From assembly GCF_901933205.1 (NCBI RefSeq), contig NC_044571.1, forward strand, positions 8,037,420 through 8,101,419: a DNA stretch of 64,000 nucleotides. Reading direction: 5' to 3'. The number at the start of each line of letters is the position of its first letter. Positions within the stretch are counted from its first letter, which is position 1. Below are positions 37,201 through 48,800 of the stretch, one piece after another. The translations under genes were made by a program, and so were the position numbers. The notes beneath the pieces were generated by a model. That model was not told the origin of the DNA and searched no databases. It worked only from the letters and a program-made list of their open reading frames with translations. Source of the DNA: Camarhynchus parvulus. Lineage: Eukaryota; Chordata; Aves; Passeriformes; Thraupidae.

Positions 37201-40200
37201 TATCTCAATTAGAAGAGAAAATGTTGCCAAATGAGTTGGATTGTGGGCTAGACCCAACCTGTAAAATATGGATTTGAATCCAGATTTTTAAATGCTAGAA
37301 AGAGTCCCATTCCTGTCTTCATACAAAATCTATTAATTTTTGGCTCTTAGAGGAAGAAAAAAAATGCTGCTTCTTGTGAAAGCTATCAGAGTCTGACCCA
37401 AGTGGTCAGGCTTCAGAATTTGATCCAACATGTTAGAAAAATAGGTTCTGTGCAAATGCAATGCCAGGTTTAAACGTACCAAAGGTTTGAAAGTTTTTGT
37501 GTAATGTTTGGGGTTTGAATCTAACCCTATGGGTCCATTAGTAAATGGCTTAACTTTACAGTTTCAGGACCATCTGTGTTGTGGTGAAGGGTAGCTAAAG
37601 GCAAAAAATGACCTGTATTAATCTAAAGTTCAAAGCCTGAAATGCACAAGTAGGGGAGAGGAAAGATGTCATTTTCTCCATGGTAACATGGATGTGTATG
37701 CACCTTTTCATCTGTGAAACAGAGAATGGCTTTAAATGCTTTGGAGAATCCTCCCTACTTTGGGAATGTCAGCGCTTTCTTTTGGGAACAGTGGGCACAG
37801 ATCTGTTGATTGAACCATCTTCCACCATTTCTCATTGTTAACCCTTCATAGCTTCCATTCATGTTGGGGGTGTAGAAGCATTTCCCTCTGAGTCATTGGA
37901 CACTTTTTTCCCAGCTGGCAGCTTACGTTAGCTGAATGCTCCAAAAGTAAATATGATTTCTCTGGCTAGCTGACCTTTCCCTGAGCGAGATCACAGGAGG
38001 GACCATGCTGGTACTCTGCATGCTGAACCTCAGTGAAATATCCTTTTATCAAATGATGAGGACAGGATCATCAACAATTCATTTTATTTTGCAAATAATT
38101 CGGTCTCTTCTGTGCCACTTTCTCTGAAACTAAACCAATTGTTGATGTTCAACTTGGCAATTTGCAGATGGAAAGGAATAAAGACTTATTTGTAAATTTG
38201 GATGCAAAGTTTATGTTATGTATATACTGTGTAGTGAAACAAACATCACAGTTCCTTGTGTACTCTGTTTTCTTTTGTTCTGTAAGGTCTTGAGCCCCTG
38301 TACTGCATTCTAAAGAAACCCACTAGTTTGTAAGCACAATGTGTTTATTTACACTGGGTAAGCCTGTTGGTGCTTTTGCAGTTACATTTTGTGTTTCTGT
38401 AAACCAATGCATCTGTAAATATAGCAGCTCACCTACATCAGGCAGACTGGCAAGAGCAAGATCTTTCATTCAGGCTATCTGATGTCTTTTTTGCTCAAAT
38501 AACCCTGCAGTCTACTGGAATGCAAGCTTGGCTGGCATTCCTACTCATTCCCAGCAGAGGAGATGCTATCACAAGCCTTGTTTCCGGCAGCATTAGTTGG
38601 CAGTGCTGCCTTGTAATCTCCTCCCTGCAGCTCAGGCTCCCTTTCATTCAGCCCCACCAGGCTCCTTCTTGAAAATCCCAGTTGTGCTGCTCTTGATTCC
38701 TTATTTTCAGTGAGCTGGAGTGAAGCTGCTGGCCAGGGGAAGCCTGTGCTGCTGGAGTCAGGGTCCAGAGACCAAACATCCCAGCAGTGCCATCGAGGAA
38801 TGACAAGGGGCTTGGCATGGATGCTGCCTTGGATTATTCCTCATTTATGCCAAATCTGTTCCAAGAGATGGCTGGCTCTCCCACCACTCTCTGAGAGCCA
38901 GCCACTTGGAGAGTGGTTTCAATAAAACCACATCATCCCTTTTGAAGGGAATATTCCAGTTCATTGGCTTTTTGGTTTGAGAATTCAGCTGGTACTTCTG
39001 GATCCTCTGCCTTCAAAGAGCTATGTGAGATAGGATGGTGCATCACATATAGAGGCAAAAAAGGGGGCATTCATATTCTTCAGCTGTAAGTCTTTTAATA
39101 AACCACCATCACGTGTTTTCATATTACTTTGACGGTTTTGTCCTATTTTCTGCTTCTTATGCGTGTAGCTACGTGCCAAAGACCCAGAAAAAACACTTCA
39201 TTTATATCAAATCTGATCCTCCCATGTGCTGAGTTCCTATTAGTTCACAGGCATTTTTTCAATATCACCAAAAGAGATTAATGTAGGAATATTAATCTGA
39301 GCAACTACCAAGGTAATATCCAAGGTCCTAATAATGAAGACACTACAGGTGAAGCAGGTAGTAATTTTTTCACTTAAACTCACCTGATGCTTCCCATTAT
39401 AACCTTTTTTTTCAGACCTTTTGCCAAACTTTAATTGTTGAAGTTGTGATTTTCCATTCCACTTAACCTAAGTTGATTCTAATTTTTGAGGGTTTTTTTG
39501 GGTTTTTTGGGGGTTTTTTTGTGAGAGGGAGACAGGGATGATGAGGTTTCAGATAAGACAGCCTTTTCTCAAAATAAGGCTGGCTGATTTTGAGAAAAAA
39601 ACTTCATTTTTTTCTATGTCAAATAAGAACTTCAGCAGGAACATGGTATTCAGTTGAGAAGGTGCTTCCTGTGGCAAGCTGGACTTTTTATTTTGCTGTA
39701 ACAAAGAGTCAAATTAGGCCAACTTAAGGGCATGTAAATATTTTGTATTTTGGATCTGAGGTGCTCTGGATTGTAAAAGGATGTGCAAAGTTGAATTTTT
39801 CATGTAAAATATTCAGTGAGTTCGCTTTGCTTTTTCTATGGCTTGGGGAAAATAAAATGCTTTTTCTGCTTTCTGGAAACTTGGGCCTCCAGTGTCCAGA
39901 AGATAAAATAGATAAGAAATACAGAAGAATTTAGAATATGGAGATGTCAAAATTTTAACTTATATAAAGATCTATACTTTAAATCAGTGTTTCAATATAT
40001 ACCTCACCAAATTAGTGGTGGATCTGAAAAAATAATCCCAAAGATGGTATTGTGATGAATTACAGTTTATCAAATACCTGGGAAGGAAATGTCCAAGAGA
40101 TCCAGCACCGACTGATCAACTAGAAAGATGACTGCAGCTGAGTGTTTTAAGGGCTAACTGGACAGAAAGGAAAAGGGAAGAGCAGAGGTAATTTAAAAAG

Positions 40201-42640
40201 TCTTTACGCTTTAGCTGCTTCCTTTTCAAATAGGAATAAAACCCCAGGCTGCATCAGGCTTGCCTTTGTCCCATCTGTGCCACACTAAAGAGGATTTTGT
40301 GGCACTCCTCTTGGGCACTGTAGCCAAAAAGAGGTTTATTTCTGAATATATGCTGTTTCACTGCTTCTTCTACTGCTTTTTATCTGTTGGCAATCACATT
40401 TCCAAAATAAAGCTCAGTGTTTTTAGCTGCCATGGGTGGGACTGGTTCTTCACCATGAGAGAAGCTCCTGCAGAGGCCAGGAGCTGCTTCTTCAGCTGCT
40501 GCCCAACATCTTCCATGTGTAACATGCCGGGGTTTGTGCACTGCCATTCATCCAGCTGAACTCTGCCTAATGGCTCAGCCTGTGCCTGGACATCTCTGGC
40601 AGAGCTGAAAACCCCTCTTTGTAAATGTGCTGTGTGAGTTTACTTGGCATACCACAGGAGCACACAGAGACACCCACAGTGGTTTCCAGTGGGGCTGGTT
40701 GGACCAGGTGGAGCTTTGCAGGAGTGCAGCTCTGCTGCCCTTTCTCCCACAGGACACTGGTGCCTGGATTAGTAGGAAAAGGAGCTTTAAAAGGCTCAGG
40801 AGCTCCTGCAGAGCTGGGGAGTGCAAGGGGTACCTCTGCCTGTCAAAAAGCGTGGGTCTCTCCTGGCAGCCTGATCCGTGGGGGAAGAAGGGAAGTGCTG
40901 CCCACTGAAGTCCTGTGCAGGGAGAGGCACTTTTTGTTCCTGCCGAGCATTCCAGGAGAGCCCAGAGGATAGAAGCCATTGAGGCAGGGGGAGTTGGGTG
41001 TCCATGGGGAGCTGGGCAGGCTGTCAGTGCATCCACTGGCCACCTTCAGCACGCCCTCCTCCCCCTCGGCTGGCAGGTGGGTGTTTGCCAATCCCTCCTG
41101 GAATCTGGAAGGATGCTGGGCTGGGTTTCACAGGGATTGGGAGCAGCCTAAGTGGGATTTCAGCACAAACCCACTCATCAGACATTGCAGTGGGGTGGGC
41201 TGGATGATAATCTCCTATTAAGCTCCTGCACCCTCTCACTGTGTTGTCTGAGGCAACTTGTAGACAAGATCCCCTTTTCACATGGAGTTTACTCTCTTTT
41301 CTTGTGGGAAAGAATTGACTTTCTGGCAATCAAATGCAGTCTGACATTTTCACTTCCTCTTTTACTGATTTATTTGCAAGAAGAGATCATTCTGCCTTCC
41401 AGAGCTGAAGGATACAGCATCAGACAAAGTTTGAGTTGCACTCTCCCTGCTTTTCATCCTAAGAGTTAAAAGCGAGCTATAGGCATTTTAAATAAAACAG
41501 ATGCTGCTGTAAGGTTGAAAACAGAAGCTGATTTAGAGTGTTGCTTCCTCAGATAATGAACTGCTCCTGTGTAGATGTCTGTCTCTGATACCTGAAGCTG
41601 CGACTCTCAGAAACCACTCGCACTGGAAACTTGGAGAGGTAAAAATAATGCTTCTCCTGGATTCCATAATCACAAATTGTGTTTTCAGTGCATTGTGGAT
41701 TTTTGTTTTCAGTGTTTTAAAATTTGATTTGTTCATAATATTTTGTATCTCTTAAGCTATTACCCCTCCTTTAATTGCCCACGCACTGCTCTCCGGAAAA
41801 CAGGAGAATGTAAAAGTCAGCGCTGTGCTATGTAGGGAAGTGTTAACTGAGTGTTAATGAGCTGCCACATCGGCTCCCAGCCATCTCTGGAAGCCAGCAC
41901 AGTAAAACAGAATTTAAAGGCTATCAAGTCCATTTCAGGCTGCAGGTTCTGAGCGTGTTTTGCAGGGAAGTGGATGTCCTTGTTATCTGGACGCCAGTTA
42001 AACGCTGCCAGCCCAATGTGTGCCCGAGAGAAGCTGCTTTTCTGTGTCTGGAGCGATTCTGCTCCTGAGCACACCTCAGCCAGGCACTGCTCCTCATCTG
42101 CACCACATCTGCAAACTGGAGAATAGCAAAAGCTTTTGGTTCAAGAGGAGGCAGCGGGAAGTGCAGAGACCACTGGGTGCTTGATGTGGAGCAGCTACAG
42201 AGCACAAGGAGAGGATGGCTGGCATGTGGTGGTGGCTAACAGCCTTCAAACACATCTCAAAAGCTCTTTTGTCTCAGTGTGAGGAAACGTCTCTTCGACT
42301 AAAAGCGAGCCGTGGAAATTGTGGAAACGATGATAGTGGAATTACAAAGAAGCCCCATTTACAAGCAGTGTCCCCTGCACATTATGCTGCTGATGGCCCG
42401 TTCACAACTCGGCAACCATGTCTATATTCTTGTGAATGTCTTTTCACTTTTTTATTAAGGGGGGAGATGTGATGGTAGTAACTTCACCAGACAGTAGAAA
42501 AGTAATGTAGTGAAAGGCAGTAACAGAAAGGAAGGACAAACAAGTCGCTGTTCCTGGCATCAGGAGTTAGGTAGTCATTGAGCAGGATGGCAATAATTGC
42601 CCTTGAATCTCTTCTCAATTCCTGCTCTTCCTCTTTCTTT
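34207..42640. other. Gene-empty intergenic block
   Basis: No recognisable gene or mobile element. A G/T low-complexity tract (runs of 3-5 G separated by 6-7 T) lies at 39488-39520. A locally GC-richer part at about 40570-41150 gives overlapping frames on all strands, none with a recognisable domain. Confidence 0.45.
39488..39520 (+). repeat. G/T low-complexity tract
   Basis: GGG, GGG and GGGGG runs spaced by T6-7, followed by two more GGG runs within 20 bp. Simple low-complexity DNA with weak G-quadruplex potential. Confidence 0.7.
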
Positions 42641-42648
42641 ACAGGTTG

Positions 42649-42689
42649 CAGGTTTTAGGTTGTCCTTGCAGTGAAAAGGATAGAAGCAC
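42649..42689 (+). repeat. Duplicated segment D, copy 1
   Basis: 41 bp beginning CAGGTTTTAGGTTGTCCTTG. It recurs at 45770-45810 in the same orientation with one difference by eye. Confidence 0.85.
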
Positions 42690-44127
42690 AATCTCACACA
42701 GAAGCACAGTGCTCATTTAAGATGTTGATAAACATGCTTGAAGGACCTACAGAGGGTGAAATTGTCCCTCTTACACTGCATGAGTTAAAAAAAGATGAAG
42801 TTCTTCCTCTCTCTTGGGGAAGAACTCATCATCCTTGAGGAAGACTAACCAAAATACAGAGACGTGGTGAAACTGATGTATAGAGCTCTCAAATCTCAGT
42901 TTTGTTGTGGGCATCACTCCTAACAGCATCCTGGCATTCAGTGAGCTGTGGGTCACGTATTCAGTCTGCCACCACCCACAATATCCATTCAGGTACGGGA
43001 AGGTCGCGTGAAGGTGTCTGAGTAAGCTGAGTAAGCATCTCTGCCAGCTTCTGTTCAGAAATGGTCCTGCCTGGCTGAGAGCTGAGGGTTCACTTGGACT
43101 CAGCTGCATGGAAATACAACTATTGGTTCTCTCTGTTACAATACATGTTAGCTACACATCATACGCCTCAGGTCTTTAGCATCCTGGGGTTTGGTGTCCT
43201 GTGCTCTGTTGAACAGGACTCTTCAAGTGCCTGGGGAAGCTGGAGGAATTTGTGTTTGGAAGTTGGAAGGATCAAGAGTTGAGCTGTATCATGTATGAGT
43301 TGACTTCTGCAATCCACTCTGAGTAAGCAGACGTGGGAAGTCTGCCTAGGCTCCATGACTCTCTGAGCAGCCTTCCTGGCTCAGTGCCTAATTTAGTTGG
43401 CAAATTTTATTTAAGAGGCAACTTGCCTCTTAGCATGCTTTTGCTGCTACACTGCTAGCAGGAATACTACCACAAAATTTTACCTCTCTTCTGTAAAATA
43501 GTTGAGCACAAATGTATCTGACATTGAATATTTAAACTTTGGTGCTTATTCAGACCTCGTTATTAAGATTTTTATGTTGGGGTTTTTTTTTTCACTTTCT
43601 TGCTGTATATCTATCAAGAAAATAATTTAGATTCAAACACTTCCAAGTAAAGGGAGCTTTGAAAAAAGGGTTGCAAAATCTGAGATGTAAAATCCTAGAT
43701 AAATACAATTACTGAAATTCATCTTTTCCTTTGGGAATGGATATGGTGCTTTACCAGTCTGGGTTGAGAAAACAACACCCTTTATGAAATCTTTCCAGAA
43801 AATGAAGGATTAATCTTCCTTTCCCCTTTTAAGGAAAAAAAATAATTCCAGCCTGAAGAACCAGTCATTAATTCTGTGTCAATCAGAGATTTCCTACAGA
43901 AAACAATGATTGAAGATTGCTTGTACACACACTGAAGAAATTGGTATCATCTGGAGGACAGTAAATTAAAAATATTTATCTGCCTTTTGGCCCTTTGGGC
44001 TATGATTTTTCCTTACCATCAAACTATAATTCTCAAATGATTTAAGAATATAAAGCAGTTAAGAGTATGATTCAGGAATATATTTAAGTATGCACTTTAC
44101 TGAAAACAGCTGGATATGATTTCAAGG

Positions 44128-44267
44128 AATGGTTTTATACCTGTCCATGGACACAGTACTGAATTAGGGCCTCAGGCTCATTTACATAGGACATTCAACT
44201 TAATTAGTCCAAATTCACTTAAATTAGAAATTGAAAAATGGATTAAGCTCTATACAAAGCTGAATTA
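44128..44267 (+). repeat. Duplicated segment E, copy 1
   Basis: About 140 bp, including GGGCCTCAGGCTCATTTACA and GGACATTCAACTTAATTAGT. It has a clear, somewhat diverged second copy at 45475-45614 in the same orientation. An imperfect inverted repeat (TCCAAATT near 44208 against AATTTGGA near 44345) follows. Family not recognised. Confidence 0.8.
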
Positions 44268-44864
44268 AGACTACTTTAATTTTGAAAGGTCTTTACAGGG
44301 TTAAATGCACTTTAACTAATCTGCTTTAAATTAAGCCCTTAGTTAATTTGGATTAATTTTCCTGAGTATCTTTGCGAATACCAGCTCAGAGTTAGGATCC
44401 AGTCCTGCAAATACTCACAGAAATACCTCATCTTTTAGGAATTATTGCAATAGTAGAAGTTAAGAATGTGCATAATGTTAGGTATGCAGCAAGGTCAACA
44501 CAAGCCTAGAGGGCTTGTCTGGAATCAGCAAAGAATATATAGTCAGATTATTTGTTTCTTAACTGCTTGAACACATGTACAAATGCTTGGGCTCACAGCC
44601 TGTTTGGTATCATCTCCAATCTCACTGTAAATGGGCCTGGAAAGCCATACTGGAATATTTGCTGCATGCTAATTTTGTATTGCCTTCTGATGCTCTGATG
44701 TTTGTGATAACAGAACATTTCATTTCCACATCCTTGCTAGTGATGAGTTTAAGTAATTTTAGAAAGAAACAGCCAACCTTTTGACCATGTTCTTGGTGTG
44801 ATTGATGTATTCTTGGCCTGTTTGCTGTGTTGGATGGAAAGGATGATGTCTGCTTCCATTCAAG

Positions 44865-45530
44865 TCAAATACAAAGTATTTCTATTGAAAATGTCGCAAT
44901 AGAAGGATTCCCATGAATACTTTTGGGTCCAGGGCTCATCAGTAAGGAGCTGATGACAAAGAATTTGTTGCTAAGTAGTTTTGCTTTGAACATTAACATC
45001 ATGTTTTCATATTTAGGCTTAAAAGGATTATAAGTTCTACAGTCAGGTGTGCTAGGCAAAAAATTCTTTCCTCTTTCCAATGGGTGACAGAGGAGTCCAG
45101 TAAATTGATGTTTTTCTAGAGCAGTGGGAAGCTTCTCTTCCCTTTTCCTCCTGAAGGAACAGTAGGGAGTGTGAGGACTCATCCTCTGCACCCATCTGAA
45201 GACCCCCTTGCCTTGAAAGGGAAGAATGTGTACCTGCTCTTGGAAGTCCATCTCCCTGACTTTCAGATTTGGGCTTGCCAATGTTGTCCCTATGTTCCTC
45301 ACATATGCTGGGAAAGTGGGAAGCTCACAGTAATCTTTAGGAATTAATTTTTCCTGTTCTTCAGGTGGCAGAACTGCTGCAATGACCTCAAGGCAAGAGA
45401 GTTTTCCATCCCATGCTTTTGGCTGCTCCTGATCTTTGTGGCAAAGCACATTCAAGGATATGATATTCTGAACAGGAATAATTCCATACCTGTGCTTGGG
45501 CACAGCACTGAAACAGGGCCTCAGGCTCAT
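44865..45530 (-). other. Unassigned 221-codon open reading frame
   Basis: The longest ATG-to-stop frame in the window. It has no signal peptide, clear membrane span or domain I recognise. The product would be mixed in composition, with a basic stretch (FRRKREEK) near the middle. Its start lies inside a duplicated segment and no splice context or polyadenylation signal was established. Chance, a decayed repeat-encoded frame or a lineage-specific gene are all possible. I lean towards chance or repeat. Confidence 0.2.
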
Positions 45531-45614
45531 TGACTTGGGACATTCAACTTAATTATTCCAAATTCACTTAAACTAGAAATTGAGAAATGGATTAGGCTTT
45601 GTACAAAGCTGGGA
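45475..45614 (+). repeat. Duplicated segment E, copy 2
   Basis: Second copy of 44128-44267, including GGGCCTCAGGCTCATTGACT and GGACATTCAACTTAATTATT. On the minus strand it supplies the first codons of the 221-codon open frame at 44865-45530. Confidence 0.8.
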
Positions 45615-45655
45615 AAGATGGGAAAGCACGTCATGCTCCTGGCTGAGCTTGAGGG

Positions 45656-45687
45656 CACCCTCGAGGGTGACTCCTCCCAGGGAGGAG
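45656..45687. repeat. Two adjacent perfect palindromes
   Basis: CACCCTCGAGGGTG (45656-45669) is its own reverse complement. One base later, CTCCTCCC-A-GGGAGGAG (45671-45687) forms a perfect 8-bp stem with a one-base centre. They lie between duplicated segments E and D. Confidence 0.9.
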
Positions 45688-45769
45688 CGTGGAACACACC
45701 CAGCCTTGCAGCCTGGGGGCTTCCTGCAGCTCCTGGCAGTGCTGCTCTCTCAGTTTGCAGGCAGTGTTA

Positions 45770-45810
45770 CAGGTTTTAGGTTGTCCTTGCAGTGAAAAGG
45801 GTAGAAGCAC
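45770..45810 (+). repeat. Duplicated segment D, copy 2
   Basis: Second copy of 42649-42689, with A to G at one place. It follows segment E copy 2 by about 155 bp, so the order D-E-E-D does not fit a simple tandem duplication. Confidence 0.85.
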
Positions 45811-48800
45811 CATTAAAAGCTAGATGGAATGCCAGAGCACAGTTGCATAGGAACGATTTTCACAGCTATGGGACTGCAGCACGTATATATATAACACTCA
45901 TTCCAGTGAAATTGTAGCTGGCTTTCTATCAGAAATTGTATCAGTGAAGCTCTCTGGGGTATTTAAAGCCCTGTTCTGGCTGACAAATGCAGTGCAAGGC
46001 TGGCTCCCCAGCCCCTGATGCCCTTGATGTTCATCTCCTGTGCAGGAGGGGCTGGCTCTGGATCCTGCCATCTCTTTTGGCTGTTTGGGCAGCTCTTTGC
46101 TTTTCTGCCTGCAGTTTTAGTGAATTTGGCACAGTATGGACAATGCAGAGGTCATATGCAGAGAAACCCACCCAAGGCAGCCGGGATCAAAGGGAAAAGG
46201 AGAGAAGGAAAAGTTACCACCATCTGTTTGAGGGAAAAGAGAGGAGGATCCGTGGTACCTCGCTGCCTAGCAAGAGATGAGATTTGGCTCTGGTTGGTGG
46301 TTGTGTGACTGCCAATGCCTCACCAACTGTAACAGGAAGGATCTTTCCTTTGCTTTTGCAATGAAGAAACCTGCTCCTGATCCTGTGACGTTCAGTAATT
46401 TCTCTCTGGGATGAGGAGAGCAGAAAGCAGTTGCAGTGGCTGCTATGGCCTAACTCTTGAATATCAGCATCACCAGCATGTCCTTCTGTAACTGCTCACA
46501 GAAGCCAACAACCCTAATGATTACTTCTAATACCTAACAGATCACAGACCTACCCAAATATGCACAGGGTCCATAATGATTTTATAGGAACATATTGCCA
46601 GCAAAAGTATTATGAGATGTTTCAATTGATACTATCATGACAGAAAACATATATTTGCACATGTAGCTCTGCTGCAGACTGATAAACAGCACATGTTTCC
46701 AAGTGAAGGTTTTCAGGGTAGGCAACAAAATCTGAAGCTCTTCTTTGAGAGTCTGTATTGATAAGCCACTTAATGCTGAAAAAATATGGAGTGATATCCC
46801 ACTTACAAGTGATAGTAAGGAGATTATAACGTTTCTGAATTTCTAGAGCCTACCAAATTCCCACCCCACAACCTTGTAGGCCATATGTATTTAACTTGGC
46901 TTACTTAAATGGATTCACAGAAGCCTACAATTTGCTACATTACTTCCTTTATAAAACCTGAAATGCTCACACACACTTTTTTTTTCTCTTTGCTCTCTAA
47001 GTGAGAAACTGTTTTACTCTTGTGGATTTTGAAGGCTTTTTATGAAATTGATGATATAGGAGAAAAGATTATTTTTATAAAGCCAGGGTCCCTTGTGTTG
47101 CTCTGGTTTTGATTAGTGTGTGAGCTTTGAGACAGACTTCATGGTGAGTGACTTGTTTAAATGCTACTTAGTTTTTAATATTTCATTTGTTGCCTTTAGA
47201 GAAAGTGAGATGTCCATAGGAACTACAATTAACATTCTTTACTGTGTTCCCAAAGGTTTACTTCTGTAAGAGAGATTATTGATTGTGACTCTTTGAAGGA
47301 GAATTGGCCAAAAATAATCCTTCTTGACAGGATTTCTTCTTGGGATAGGACATGAGAGGGGGCAGTTTAACAAAAATAACAAACACAGTCACAAGTGAAA
47401 CAGAATTTGTTTCAATCTCATGAAGGAATTCTGTGGATTTTGCTAGTTCTAATAATACATCACCTTGCTGTGCAAAGTCTGCCTCTCACCACAGGGTGGT
47501 AGGGGAAAAGCTGCTTTTTTCATACCAGGAGCCTTTTACATCAGTAAATACACAATATTATGTTCCTTAAGAATTAGTGTTTTGTTAGGTTGACAGAGGA
47601 AAGAGGGGAATTAAAGTTCCCTGTCTAAGATCAAGGTCTACTTTGATGAATCACAAATTGTGGTAGATTGGCAGAATTGGTCTGTGAAGCAGAGGCACAA
47701 TGTTCAGAGCATTCAATTCATTTTCATATGTCATTATGTGCACTGGAGATTGTCTTGAGGGATCTGTTCAAGGTAGACAGAGTTCTTCCTTCAAAAGTAC
47801 ACAATAAAATAGTGGCAAGTAGCAGAAGGTTGTGGTTTTTTCTTCAATAGACTCAGAGGACTGGCAGAATGGTGAGCAAAGTCAAATCCCTTGAGACAAA
47901 AGGAGACACAGCTTTCTGATTTCTTAACATGATGCACATTTCTGAAACAGCAAAATGAGGAGAGACTGTGGAATCAAAACTCCCACCTCTGGGTCCAAGA
48001 GATCCAGCTGGACCTGAGATAAGTTAGCACCATTATAATGACTTCTTTAGAGTTACAAATACTGCCTCAGATACTAATCTTTCTCCCCCTACCCTTTTCA
48101 ATTATCTGCAATAAATAGCACAAGGAAAGTGCTGCAAATCTTAGGCTATTTTAAGCTTTTTGTGACACCCACGGGGAGGAAGAGAGGAGGAAATCCAGGC
48201 AAATGTGGAGGTGTAGTTTCCTCAAGTTGAGTTTCTGTAGCTTCCGTGAGAATCAAACACTGCTTTAATAGAAGGGCAACCCAAAATATCAGTTCTGTGC
48301 CCTGGATAGGGCTCAGGCTCTGCATTGGATTCCAGGATCCTACCTAGAGGTCAGCTTGGGCACCAGGGGAGTTGTGCTGCAGGAACCACTGTTGTCTCAG
48401 AGCAAATCACAAAAGATGCCAATAACAGTGGCGAGCCATTGATTACAGGCTCTGAGCTTCACAATTTTCAAAGATTGCCCTCCCAGTGCAAAAGCCTCTG
48501 AGTGAAAAAGCTGTGCTGTGTGGGTTCTTCGTGCTGTCCTTCCCATGCAAGGATGGGTTGGTTTCTAGGAATTTGCTGAACATGATGAAGAAATCCATAA
48601 TTCAGAGAGCTTGAGAGATAAAATGTGGAGCATCTTCTTCATAAACCCTTATTTATTAGGGGGACTGTACGCTATTAGTCTATTGCTGTCCTACCTATTG
48701 CAGGCTCTGCTAAAGCAGGTTTTGTGATTAAAAACTATTTTTCTGAGCACATCTGTTTTAGGTAAGAAACTGTCCAGTGAACATCACTGGGTAGTTATGA

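Noticed and set aside
40575..41330. Overlapping frames on all strands at about 41 kb as an exon cluster
   Set aside because: The frames arise from higher GC content and few stops. None shows conserved-looking peptide or matching splice sites.
44200..44358. MITE-like element with inverted ends (TCCAAATT / AATTTGGA)
   Set aside because: The arms are short and imperfect, and duplicated segment E extends beyond the left arm, so the inverted match does not mark element borders.
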